From the NCBI RefSeq assembly GCF_000062885.1, contig NC_009142.1, positions 496,001 through 560,000 of the forward strand: a stretch of 64,000 nucleotides of DNA, given 5' to 3'. A model generated the notes under the pieces. The model made no database searches. It had not been told where the DNA came from and saw only the letters and a program-made list of their open reading frames with translations. Both the position numbers and the translations under genes were made by a program. Source of the DNA: Saccharopolyspora erythraea NRRL 2338 (GTDB lineage: Bacteria > Actinomycetota > Actinomycetes > Mycobacteriales > Pseudonocardiaceae). Positions 51,139-59,356 of the stretch are shown piece by piece; within the stretch, counting starts at the first letter, position 1, and the number at the start of each line of letters is the position of its first letter.

Positions 51139-51822
51139 GTGACCGACGATCGGCAGACCGACACGGCCCCGGCGCCAGAGGCGGACCGGGACTCGTTGAT
51201 GCGGCTTCTCGGCGGGCGGACGACGGCGATCGACGCGAGCCTGCCCCCGGTGGTGTTCGGGCTGGGCTGGTTCGCCTTCGGCGAGTCCATCGCCGCCGGT
51301 GGCGCGGCGGCGGTCGGGGTCGGCGCGTTGATCGCGGCCTGGCGGCTGCGCAAGGGCGACCGCCCGGTCGCGGTGCTGGTCAGCCTGCTCGCGGTCATGT
51401 TCGGCGCGATCATCGCCCTGCACACCGGGCACGCCGCGGACTTCTTCCTGATCCGCCTGGTCACCAACGCGGCCAGCGGCCTGGCGTGGATGGTCAGCAT
51501 CGTGGTGCGCTGGCCGCTGCTGGGCGCCGTCGTGGGCACCGTGCTCGGCCAGGGCCGCAGGTGGCGGCGCGACCCGGCGTTGCTGCGCGCCTACGGCCGG
51601 GCGAGCTGGGTGTGGGTCTGCCAGTACCTGGTGCGGCTGGTGGTGTTCATCCCGCTGTGGACGGCCAACGCCGTCGTGGCGCTCAGCGTCGCGCAGGTGG
51701 TCCTGACCTGGCCGCTGGTGGCCGTGTGCGTGGCGGTGAGCTGGTGGGTCCTGCGCCGCGCGCTACCCGAGGACCACCCCGGGCTGAGGCACCCGCAGGA
51801 CGCACGCGCAACGTCGGCTTGA
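51139..51822 (+). CDS. DUF3159-family membrane protein
   Basis: 227 aa with five to six helices. Motifs: DSLMRLLGGRTTAIDASLPPVVFGLGWF (part), AWRLRKGDRPVAVLVSLLAVMFGAIIAL, RWPLLGAVVGTVLGQGRRWRRDPALLRAYGRASWVW (part) and YLVRLVVFIPLW match DUF3159. GTG start at 51139. Function unknown; widespread in actinobacteria. Confidence 0.82.
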   Translation: MTDDRQTDTAPAPEADRDSLMRLLGGRTTAIDASLPPVVFGLGWFAFGESIAAGGAAAVGVGALIAAWRLRKGDRPVAVLVSLLAVMFGAIIALHTGHAADFFLIRLVTNAASGLAWMVSIVVRWPLLGAVVGTVLGQGRRWRRDPALLRAYGRASWVWVCQYLVRLVVFIPLWTANAVVALSVAQVVLTWPLVAVCVAVSWWVLRRALPEDHPGLRHPQDARATSA

Positions 51823-51998
51823 GCGCCACCTCGGCGCTGTCCTGGTGAGAAGGCTGTGAGAACCAGCTCCCGCTTGCGCGGCACCGATTCGAACGGGCGT
51901 CACCGCTTGGGGTGATCCACGGCGAACGGCTCGTGCGCCGGGGCGAAGATCGGCACGGATCGGATCCCGGTTCCGGCGATCTTCGAAAGGGGCAGCAC

Positions 51999-52394
51999 GT
52001 GGTCAACATCCCGCAGGGTCTCAAGTACACCCAGGACCACGAGTGGGTCGAGGCGCGGTCCGGCGACACAGTCAGGATCGGCATCACCGATCACGCGCAG
52101 CGGGAGCTCGGTGACATCGTCTTCGTGGAGATGCCGGAGGTGGGCCGCCGCGTCAGCGGCGCCGAGGCGCTCGGCAGCGTGGAGTCGGTCAAGGCGGTCG
52201 CGGAGTTCTTCGCACCGCTGGGCGGCGAGGTCGTGGAGGTCAACAGCCAGGTGAGCGACGAGCCGGAGCTGGTGAACACCGATCCCTACGGTGACGGCTG
52301 GATCGTCGCGATCAAGGTCGCCGACCGGTCCGAGCTGGACTCCCTGATGTCCGCGGAGCAGTACGGGGAGTTCGTCGCCGAAGCGAACGAGTAG
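51999..52394 (+). CDS. gcvH: Glycine cleavage system H protein
   Basis: 131 aa. Carries the lipoyl arm that shuttles the aminomethyl group between P, T and L proteins. NIPQGLKYTQDHEWVEA, GITDHAQRELGDIVFVEMPEVG, then LGSVESVKAVAEFFAPLGGEVVEVN (part) with the lipoylated Lys in ESVKAV; NTDPYGDGWIV near the end. GTG at 51999 behind AAAGGGG fixes the start. No gcvP or gcvT gene nearby. Confidence 0.95.
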   Translation: MVNIPQGLKYTQDHEWVEARSGDTVRIGITDHAQRELGDIVFVEMPEVGRRVSGAEALGSVESVKAVAEFFAPLGGEVVEVNSQVSDEPELVNTDPYGDGWIVAIKVADRSELDSLMSAEQYGEFVAEANE

Positions 52395-52416
52395 CCGCGG
52401 CGCGATGCCGCGGTCG

Positions 52417-53406
52417 TCAGCCCTGTGCGCTGAGGAACTGCTTGTGCAGCGTCGGGAGGTCGGCGGGCGCCGCCAGGCCGACCGCGGCGAGCCACGCCGC
52501 ACCCGCCGCACCTGGGCCGGCCGTGCGCGGCTCGGCGCCGAAGCGCTCGGCGAGTTCCGCGCGGAGCGCGTCGCCGACCGGGTTGCCCGCGCCGACGAGA
52601 CCGCCGGCCAGCACGACCGGGCTCGTGTCGCCGGGCGGCCTGGTGATGGACGCGGTGTCGGCGAGCAGCCGCGCCGCGCTCCGGACGATCGCGGTCGCCG
52701 CCTCGTCGCCGCTGCCTGCGGTCCTGGTGACCAGCGGGGCCAGCTCGGCCAGCCGGATCGGCGGCGCGGAGTTCACCGCGGTGATCAGCCGGTTGCGCAC
52801 GGCCGGCGGCTCGTCGCGCGACCGGTCGTCGACCAGCTCGTCCAGCACTGCGGTGACCAGGTCGCCGTCGGTGCGCCCGCGGTCGAGCGCGTGCAGTGTC
52901 GCGCGGACCGCTTCGCGCCCCAGCCAGAAAGCCGAGCCCTCGTCGCCCAGCAGCCAGCCGTGCCCGCCCGCGCTGGCGACCAGCCGGTGGTCCTCGATCC
53001 GCGCGGCGACCGACCCCGTACCCGCGATCACCACCGTGCCGCCCGGCTCGGGCGTGCCCGCGGCGAATGCCACCTCCACGTCGCCGACCACCCGCATCGG
53101 GCAGGTCAGACCGAGCGCGGACCACTCGTTCCGGAAAAGCTCCGCCACCGCGGGGTCGGTCATCTTGCTCGCCCCGGCCATGCCCAGCACGCCGGCCCGC
53201 ACCGATGCCGGGTCGAGGCCGCGGAGCGCGTCGGCGGCAGCGGCGGCGACCTGCGCCGCCGCCCGTTCCGGCGGGTGCGAGTTCGGGTTGCCGCCACCGG
53301 CCGAACCGGTGCCGAGGGCGCGGCCGGACAGGTCGCCGACCAGCGCGCGGCTGGTGGTCCCACCGATGTCCAGGCCGAGGACGAGCACCGGTTCTTGGCT
53401 GCGCAT
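52417..53406 (-). CDS. N-acetylglucosamine kinase-like, BadF/BadG ATPase family
   Basis: 329 aa. Phosphate-1 motif LVLGLDIGGTTSRALVGDL, VLGMAGASKMTDPAVA, VGDVEVAFAAGTPEPGGTVVIAGTGSVAAR (part), GGHGWLLGDEGSAFWLGREAV (part) and VLAGGLVGAGNPVGDALRAEL match the BadF/BcrA family, which includes mammalian-type GlcNAc kinase. Probably phosphorylates GlcNAc or a related amino sugar. With the SIS enzyme and DasR homologue nearby it forms an amino-sugar module. Converges on gcvH. Confidence 0.85.
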   Translation of the reverse strand: MRSQEPVLVLGLDIGGTTSRALVGDLSGRALGTGSAGGGNPNSHPPERAAAQVAAAAADALRGLDPASVRAGVLGMAGASKMTDPAVAELFRNEWSALGLTCPMRVVGDVEVAFAAGTPEPGGTVVIAGTGSVAARIEDHRLVASAGGHGWLLGDEGSAFWLGREAVRATLHALDRGRTDGDLVTAVLDELVDDRSRDEPPAVRNRLITAVNSAPPIRLAELAPLVTRTAGSGDEAATAIVRSAARLLADTASITRPPGDTSPVVLAGGLVGAGNPVGDALRAELAERFGAEPRTAGPGAAGAAWLAAVGLAAPADLPTLHKQFLSAQG

Positions 53407-53585
53407 GCGCTCTTTGTACCCGCTCCGCCACGGATCGTGGCCCCGGATGTCGCAAACCAGCCGGGTCTGGTCATCCCGGCACGGCAGCCGATATACATCG
53501 GGGTGTCCTGTGTTCGGTCGGGGAGGACGCATGAGCAAACGGCATCGCGCGTGCGCGGATTCGCGGCGAGGCAACGGAGAACTCG

Positions 53586-54347
53586 ATGGGTGAGTTCGAC
53601 GGTCTGGTCGCGGCGGTCACCGGGGGAGCGTCGGGGATCGGGCTGGCGACGGCCCGGCTGCTGGCCGAGCGCGGAGCGGCGGTGGCGGTGCTGGACCTGC
53701 GTCCGCACGACGTCGGCGAGTCGCTGCTCGGCGTGCGGTGCGACGTCACCGACGACGGCGAGGTCCGCTCGGCGGTCGAGGCCGTGCGCGAGCGGTTCGG
53801 CGGGCTCGACGTGCTGGTCAACAACGCCGGGATCGGCGCGCAGGGCGACATCTCGGCCAACGACGACGCCGAATGGCACCACGTGCTCGACGTCAACGTC
53901 GTCGGCATCGCCCGGGTCAGCCGGGCCGCTCTGGGGCTCCTGCGGGCGTCCGAGCACGCCGCCATCGTCAACACCTGCTCGATCGCCGGGATCGCCGGAC
54001 TGCCGCAGCGCGCGCTCTACTCGGCCAGCAAGGGCGCGGTGCGCGCGCTCACCCTCGCGATGGCCGCCGACCACGTGCGGGAGGGGATCAGGGTGAACTG
54101 CGTGGCTCCCGGCACGGTCGACACGCCGTGGATCGGCCGGCTGCTCGACAGCGCCGCCGACCCGGGCGCCGAGCGGGCGGCGCTGGAGGCGAGGCAGCCC
54201 ACGGGGCGGCTGGTGTCGGCCGCCGAGGTCGCGCATGCCATCGTGCACCTGGCGAGTCCGGCCGCGGCCGGCACGACCGGGACCGTGCTCAACGTCGACG
54301 GCGGGATGTCCGGACTGCGCGTCCGGCCCGCCGAGGGGGAACGATGA
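53586..54347 (+). CDS. SDR oxidoreductase, possibly L-fucose dehydrogenase-like
   Basis: 253 aa classical SDR. Cofactor motif TGGASGIGLATARLL, LDVLVNNAGIGAQG, catalytic Ser in NTCSIAGIAGL, YxxxK as YSASKGAVRAL, and VNCVAPGTVDTPWI. LDLRPH after the second strand (Asp at the ribose position) suggests NAD(H). Its stop overlaps the start of a lactonase-like amidohydrolase (ATGA), so sugar 1-dehydrogenase activity feeding a lactonase is plausible. Exact sugar inferred from pairing only. Confidence 0.85.
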   Translation: MGEFDGLVAAVTGGASGIGLATARLLAERGAAVAVLDLRPHDVGESLLGVRCDVTDDGEVRSAVEAVRERFGGLDVLVNNAGIGAQGDISANDDAEWHHVLDVNVVGIARVSRAALGLLRASEHAAIVNTCSIAGIAGLPQRALYSASKGAVRALTLAMAADHVREGIRVNCVAPGTVDTPWIGRLLDSAADPGAERAALEARQPTGRLVSAAEVAHAIVHLASPAAAGTTGTVLNVDGGMSGLRVRPAEGER

Positions 54348-55186
54348 CCGTCGACACCCATCACCACCTGTGGGACCTCGACGTCCGGGACCAGCCCTGG
54401 ATGACCGGGCCCGAGATGCAGCCGCTGCGCCGCGACTTCCGCCCGGCCGACCTGGTCGCCGCGCTGCGGGGGACCACTGTGGACTCCACCGTGCTGGTGC
54501 AGACGGTCTCCGACCCGGACGAGACCCCGGAGATGCTGGTGCTGGCAGACTCCTGCGACCGCATCGCAGGGGTCGTCGGCTGGACCGACCTGACCGCCCG
54601 CGACGTGCGGGAGCGGCTCGGGCACCTGCTGTCTAACCCGTCGGGCCGGTGGCTCAAGGGAATCCGCCACCAGGTCGAGGACGAACCCGACCCGGACTGG
54701 CTCACCAGGCCCGAGGTGCTGTCGGGGCTGGCCGCGGTCGAGGACGCCGGACTGCTCTACGAACTGCTGGTCCGGCCGCACCAGCTCCCGGCCGCGATCA
54801 AGGCGGTCGGCCAGTTCCCGCAGCTCACCTTCGTGCTGGACCACTGCGCGAAGCCGCCGGTGGCATCCGGCGAGCTGGAGCCGTGGGAGAGCCGGATCCG
54901 GGCGCTGGCGGCGCATCCGAACGTGGTGTGCAAGCTGTCCGGGCTGGTGACCGAGGACGACTGGTCCGCCCAGCCCGACGCCGGCCGGCTGCGGCCCTAC
55001 GCGGAAGTGGTGCTGGACGCATTCGGGCCGGCGCGGGTGATGTTCGGGTCGGACTGGCCGGTCTGCCTGCTGGCGGCCGAGTACGGGGAGGTCTTCCGCC
55101 TCGCGTGGGAGCTCACCTCGGGACTGGGCGACGCCGCGCGGCAGGCTGTCTTCGACACCACGGCGCGGCAGGTCTACGAACTCTGA
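54344..55186 (+). CDS. Amidohydrolase-2 family hydrolase, probable sugar lactonase
   Basis: 280 aa TIM barrel. N-terminal metal site VDTHHHLWDLD, RLKGIRHQ-type loop (WLKGIRHQVEDEPD), FVLDHCAKPP, NVVCKLSGLVTE and C-terminal FGSDWPVCLLAAEY with the catalytic Asp. This is the layout of L-fuconolactonase/L-rhamnonolactonase relatives. Coupled by four-base overlap to the SDR, giving a dehydrogenase-lactonase pair for an oxidative deoxy-sugar pathway. No dehydratase or aldolase in the window completes it. Confidence 0.85.
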   Translation: MTVDTHHHLWDLDVRDQPWMTGPEMQPLRRDFRPADLVAALRGTTVDSTVLVQTVSDPDETPEMLVLADSCDRIAGVVGWTDLTARDVRERLGHLLSNPSGRWLKGIRHQVEDEPDPDWLTRPEVLSGLAAVEDAGLLYELLVRPHQLPAAIKAVGQFPQLTFVLDHCAKPPVASGELEPWESRIRALAAHPNVVCKLSGLVTEDDWSAQPDAGRLRPYAEVVLDAFGPARVMFGSDWPVCLLAAEYGEVFRLAWELTSGLGDAARQAVFDTTARQVYEL

Positions 55187-55300
55187 GGCGGTACGCGCAA
55201 CCCGCACTGATCCACTCGTCCGAGTGACAAGGGCTTTCTGCCCTGGCGTTCTTGCCCACCCCGCTTTGGCTCGCTGCTCCGTTCGGCGTAGCCTGACCTT

Positions 55301-55334
55301 GCCCGTCTCACCCCGCCCCCTCGGTGAGGCGGGC
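55301..55334. terminator. Bidirectional hairpin between convergent genes
   Basis: 12-base arms GCCCGTCTCACC / GGTGAGGCGGGC (one G-T pair), 10-base loop, lying between the lactonase gene and the SIS gene on the other strand. Confidence 0.7.
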
Positions 55335-55391
55335 TTCTAACGGGCCCGGCGCAGGTTCTTGTCCACAGAGGACTGATCGCTCGCGGTCGGG

Positions 55392-56441
55392 TCAGCGGGT
55401 CCGGGTCACCTTCTTGAGGCCGCGCGGGTTGTCCGGATCGCCGCCCCGTTCCAGCGCCAGACCGAGCGCGAGGCGCTGGACCGGCAGCACCTCCAGCACC
55501 GGCGCGAGCTCCTCCGCGCAGTCCGGGACGCCGATGCGGTGCGCGGCGGGGACGTCGGCGGCGGCCGAGCCGATGGCGCAGATGTCCGCACCTCGTTCGT
55601 GCACCGCCTCCAGGACCTCCCGCGTCGAGGCGCCGCCCTTGCCCGCGCTGCACAGCGCGAGCACCGCGGTCTCGGCGTCCACCGCGGCGACCGGACCGTG
55701 CAGCAGGTCGGCGCCGCTGTAGGCGCGGGCCGACAGGTAGCTGGTCTCGGCCAGCTTCAGGGCCGCCTCGCACGCCGTCGCCAGCGAGTAGCCGCGACCG
55801 GTGGTGACCATGCGGTCGGCGAACCGGTAGCGGTGGACCGCCTCGGCGACCGCCTGCTCGGTGGTGTCCAGGGTCGTCCGGGCCAGCTCGGGCAACGCGC
55901 GGGCGTGCTCGGCGTTCCCGCCGCGCACCGCGTCGACCAGCAGGTAGAGGGCGAGCAGCGTGGCGCTGTAGGTCTTGGTCGCGGCGACCGCCTGCTCCTG
56001 GCCGGCCCGGATGCCGACCGACATCTCGGCGGCCCGATTCAGGGGCGACTCGGCGGTGTTGGTGACCGCGACCGTGGTGGCGCCTGCCTTGCGGCCCGCC
56101 TCGGTGACCTCGAGCAGGTCGGGGGAGCCGCCGCTCTGGCTGACCGACAGCAGCAGCACGTCGGTCAGGTCGGGCCGCGCGCCGTAGAGGGTGGTCGTCG
56201 ACGGCGACACCAGTCCGACGGGCAGTTGCAGCAGCACCTCGATCAGGTACTTCGCGTACAGGGCGGCGTGGTCGCTGGACCCCCGGGCCGCCAGCAGCGC
56301 GAACCGCGGCCTGCGCTCGGCGATCCGGGTGGCGACCTCGGCGATCTCTGCGCGGTGCGCCAGTAGCTCGCCGAACACGTGCGGCTGTTCGGCGATCTCG
56401 GCGGTCATCCGCGCGCCGGGCTGTGCGGTGGCCTCACTCAT
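55392..56441 (-). CDS. SIS-domain aminosugar-phosphate isomerase/deaminase (NagB-II/GlmS-like)
   Basis: 349 aa with two SIS domains: FALLAARGSSDHAALYAKYLIE and VLLLSVSQSGGSPDLLEV in the first; TTGRGYSLATACEAALKLAETSYL and GPVAAVDAETAVLALCSAGKG in the second (parts). It is the isomerase half of GlmS without the glutaminase domain, as in NagB-II glucosamine-6-P deaminases and AgaS. Predicted to act on GlcN-6-P from the NagK/NagA route. ATG at 56441; 19 bases upstream is a dre-like DasR site. Confidence 0.88.
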   Translation of the reverse strand: MSEATAQPGARMTAEIAEQPHVFGELLAHRAEIAEVATRIAERRPRFALLAARGSSDHAALYAKYLIEVLLQLPVGLVSPSTTTLYGARPDLTDVLLLSVSQSGGSPDLLEVTEAGRKAGATTVAVTNTAESPLNRAAEMSVGIRAGQEQAVAATKTYSATLLALYLLVDAVRGGNAEHARALPELARTTLDTTEQAVAEAVHRYRFADRMVTTGRGYSLATACEAALKLAETSYLSARAYSGADLLHGPVAAVDAETAVLALCSAGKGGASTREVLEAVHERGADICAIGSAAADVPAAHRIGVPDCAEELAPVLEVLPVQRLALGLALERGGDPDNPRGLKKVTRTR

Positions 56442-56459
56442 CGGGGCGTCCCTTCGCAT

Positions 56460-56475
56460 CCAGGTCTAGACCAAT
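56460..56475. promoter_or_regulatory. dre-like DasR operator before the SIS gene
   Basis: CCAGGTCTAGACCAAT contains the perfect palindrome GGTCTAGACC and agrees with the known Streptomyces dre consensus (ACTGGTCTAGACCACT) at 13 of 16 positions by hand count. A DasR homologue is encoded 0.8 kb away. Confidence 0.75.
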
Positions 56476-57253
56476 CGTAGAGGAAACCGCGAGGCGTCTG
56501 GCGATCGCCGCTCCCGCTGTGACGCCTCACACCATTCTGCCGTCACGGCCCGGCGGCCATCGCCGTCCGGAGGACGGGCGCGGCGGCCGTTGGCGTCCGA
56601 GGGGAGGGGTGTGGCGGCTGTCGTCGTCCGGATGGGAGGGGCGTGGCGGCTGTCGTCGTCCGGATGGGAGGGGCGTGGCGGCTGTCGTCGTCCGGGGAAG
56701 CTCTCCGCGGCCGTTGGCGTCCGGGGAAGGGCGCTGGTGGCCGTTGGGGTCCGAAGGGAGTGTGGCGGCGGCGTTGTGCGGGGAGAGGGCCCCGGCGGCT
56801 GCCCTCCGGGAAAGGCTCCGGCGGCTGTCGCCCGGGGGAAGGGCGTAGACGGCTGTCGTCGTCCGGGGGAAGGGTCCGGCGGCCGTTGGCGTCCCGAGGA
56901 GGGTGCGGCGGTCGGCGTCGCGCAGCGGGGGAGCCCAACGAGAGGGTGCGCCGGCTGCCGTCGGCGGTGGGGCGGGAGCCCTCAGCAGGGCGGCGGGACC
57001 GGCTGGCTCGGGTGGATCTTCCGCGTCCGGTTCGGCCCGGTCGTTGCGCCTCCGCCCAGGAGAGCGCTCCCACCGCCACCCGAACGGCGCACCTGGCCGC
57101 GCGGGCCTGATCCGGCCCGGCGAAAGTGGGCGGGCGTGGCGATCGCACCGCCGTCTTTCGTGCATGCTGAAGTGCAGAAGTACTCGGCGTGCGGGTGGGC
57201 CCGCGCCGACACCGGGCGCAACCGGCGGGAAGGTTGCGGTGGTAGGAGGAACG
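56476..57253. other. Non-coding region with minisatellite, upstream of dasR
   Basis: 778 bases. Long frames exist on both strands but only because of repeat composition. Roughly 56540-56930 is a degenerate tandem repeat based on GGCGGCTGTCGTCGTCCGG. The dasR ribosome-binding site GTAGGAGGA is at the right edge. Confidence 0.55.
56611..56698. repeat. 32-bp tandem repeat (three near-perfect units)
   Basis: GTGGCGGCTGTCGTCGTCCG begins at 56611, 56643 and 56675; spacer GATGGGAGGGGC. Decayed copies with GCGGC(C/T)GT(T/C)G(G/T)CGTCC continue on both sides to about 56900. Confidence 0.9.
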
Positions 57254-58009
57254 ATGCTCGAAACATCGGTGCCAAGCGGGGCGGAGAACCCGGCGCGTAC
57301 CCAGCGAGAGCCCAAGTACTGGGGCCTGAAGCAGCACCTGCTGGACATGCTCCGCTCGCTGCCCCCAGGCTCCCCGATCCCCACCGAGCGGGCGCTGGCC
57401 GCCGAGTTCGACGTCTCCCGCACGACCGTCCGCCAGGCCCTCGCCGAGCTGACCGTCGAGGGCAGGCTGCTGCGCGTCCAGGGCAAGGGCACCTTCGCCG
57501 CCAAGCCCAAGGTCGCCCAGCGGCTCCAGCTCACCGGCTACACCGAGGACATGCTCGCCCAGGGCAGGCAGCCGACGTCGCGGCTGCTGGAGGTCATCGA
57601 GGAACCGGCCGACCAGGAGCTGGCGTCGCTGCTGGGCACCCGCCCGAGCGCCACCGTGCTGCGGCTGCGCCGCCTGCGCCTGGCCGACGGCGAGCCGATG
57701 GCGATCGAGACGACGCACCTGCCGCTGTCGCGCTTCCGGGGGCTGACCGGCCGGCTGGAGTCCGGCGGCTCGCTCTACCAGGTCCTGCGGGAGAGCTTCG
57801 GCGTCGAGATGGGCTACGCGGAGGAGACGATCGAGACGGCGCTGGCCAGCCCGGAGGAGGCCGAGCTGCTGGGCGCCGACGTCGGCCTGCCGATGCTGCT
57901 GCTCTCGCGGCACTCCTTCGACACCGAGGGCAGGCCGGTGGAGTGGGTCCGCTCGATCTACCGCGGCGACCGCTACAAGTTCGTCGCCCGCCTCAACCCG
58001 CCCGCCTGA
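57254..58009 (+). CDS. dasR: GntR/HutC-family regulator, DasR homologue
   Basis: 251 aa. Winged [47 protein letters not shown] (parts), [17 protein letters not shown] hinge, then UTRA ligand domain. [58 protein letters not shown] and [19 protein letters not shown] match Streptomyces DasR, as I remember it, over most of their length. DasR represses chitin/GlcNAc genes and is released by GlcN-6-P. ATG at 57254 follows AGGAGGA. Confidence 0.92.
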   Translation: MLETSVPSGAENPARTQREPKYWGLKQHLLDMLRSLPPGSPIPTERALAAEFDVSRTTVRQALAELTVEGRLLRVQGKGTFAAKPKVAQRLQLTGYTEDMLAQGRQPTSRLLEVIEEPADQELASLLGTRPSATVLRLRRLRLADGEPMAIETTHLPLSRFRGLTGRLESGGSLYQVLRESFGVEMGYAEETIETALASPEEAELLGADVGLPMLLLSRHSFDTEGRPVEWVRSIYRGDRYKFVARLNPPA

Positions 58010-58240
58010 GCCCGCTCCCCGCGGCTCCTGCGGGTGGCGGCGGTACGACAGCGCGTAGTGCCGTCGCCCAACGTCCTTCGTTCGTGGCGCAGTCGTAACC
58101 CGATCGCTGTTCGTTACGCCCAACGGCGCATTTCCCGCCCCGAAGTGGCGGTACTCACCCATGGGCAACTGCGGGGAGCACAGCGCCGTGATCCCACGTT
58201 GGCCGTTATAGGACTGATATGCGTCGAGTGCGTGGGAGCC

Positions 58241-59269
58241 ATGGCAGAGGAGAAGGACGAAGACAGCAAGGACAAGCGCAAGGAGCGCAAGCTCGACCTC
58301 TCCGCGGCGAACGTGTGCGGCACCGCACTGGCGTCGGTGACCGCCGCCTACCTGGGTTCCTACCTGGGTGCCGTGGGGACGATGTGGGGCGCCGCGCTGA
58401 CCAGCGTGGTCGTCACGGTGGGCGGCAAGCTCTACCAGCGCTCGCTGGAGCGGACCAAGGAGCAGGCCGCCGCGGCGAAGGAGAAGGCCGCGCTGCTGCG
58501 CGCGAAGAAGACGACGGCGTTCGCGCAGCAGTCGCTGCGGTTCGACGCGGAGGGGGAGGACGGCACCACCAAGCTCCAGCAGCCCGAGGCGCCGAACGGT
58601 GCCGAGCAGCGCACCCGCTTCATCGAGCCGCTCTCGCCGGGGCATTCGGGGATGCACTGGCCGGGCGGCGAGCAGGTGGTGGAGGACCCGAACGCGACTC
58701 GGCAGGTCGGCGCCGCTGAGCAGGCCGACGACGCGACCCGCGACCTGGGCGGCATGCCGGCTCCGAGCCCCGCCGACGAAGCCGCGACGGTGAAGTGGAA
58801 CCCGGCGCCGGACCGCGACGCCGTGCAGCCGAGCCGCGTGCGGTGGCGCAGGTGGGGGCTGGTCGCCGCCAGCAGCGCGATCGCGTTCGCGCTCTGCATG
58901 CTGGTGATCACCGGGTTCGAGGGCATCACCGGCCGTTCGCTGTCCGGCGACGGCGGGACGACCATAGGGCAGGCGCTGCGCCGTCCCGCCCCGCCCGCGC
59001 CGCAGCAGCCGGTGCCGGAGCAGGACGAGCCGGTGGAGTCGTCGTCCGAGCCGGAGCCCTCGTCGCAGGTCGAGCCGAGCGCCGAGCCGTCCCGCGAGCA
59101 GTCCGCGGTTCCCTCCACGCCCGTGCCGGAGCAGCCGACCGGCGGGCAGACCGCGACGCAGGGTCCGACCTCGCTGCCCGAACCCACCCAGGGTGAGTCG
59201 CCCGGCGAAAGCACCGGGGTCGTGCCGCCCACCGCGCAGCCGAGCCTGCGCAACGGCGCGCCCAACTGA
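58241..59269 (+). CDS. Membrane protein of unknown function with acidic Pro/Ser-rich tail
   Basis: 342 aa. N-terminal charged stretch (EEKDEDSKDKRKERK), a hydrophobic region (VTAAYLGSYLGAVGTMWGAALTSVVVTVGG) that may form a hairpin, then a Lys/Ala-rich coiled coil (TKEQAAAAKEKAALLRAKK). A second helix lies near 210 (WGLVAASSAIAFALCMLVITGFEGITG, in part). The exported tail is Pro/Glu/Ser/Gln low complexity. I do not recognise a family. ATG at 58241 after GGGAGCC. Confidence 0.7.
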   Translation: MAEEKDEDSKDKRKERKLDLSAANVCGTALASVTAAYLGSYLGAVGTMWGAALTSVVVTVGGKLYQRSLERTKEQAAAAKEKAALLRAKKTTAFAQQSLRFDAEGEDGTTKLQQPEAPNGAEQRTRFIEPLSPGHSGMHWPGGEQVVEDPNATRQVGAAEQADDATRDLGGMPAPSPADEAATVKWNPAPDRDAVQPSRVRWRRWGLVAASSAIAFALCMLVITGFEGITGRSLSGDGGTTIGQALRRPAPPAPQQPVPEQDEPVESSSEPEPSSQVEPSAEPSREQSAVPSTPVPEQPTGGQTATQGPTSLPEPTQGESPGESTGVVPPTAQPSLRNGAPN

Positions 59270-59356
59270 CTCGATCCGCCGCCGGCGGCATTCGCACGCA
59301 GCGGGCGCACGCGGGTAGGTGTTCAGCGGCCCCGCTCGCCACTGGCGGATTCAAGG

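Noticed and set aside
56527-57534. Long frames across the minisatellite before dasR
   Set aside because: Open only because of repeat composition; they overlap the real dasR start region and show no motif.
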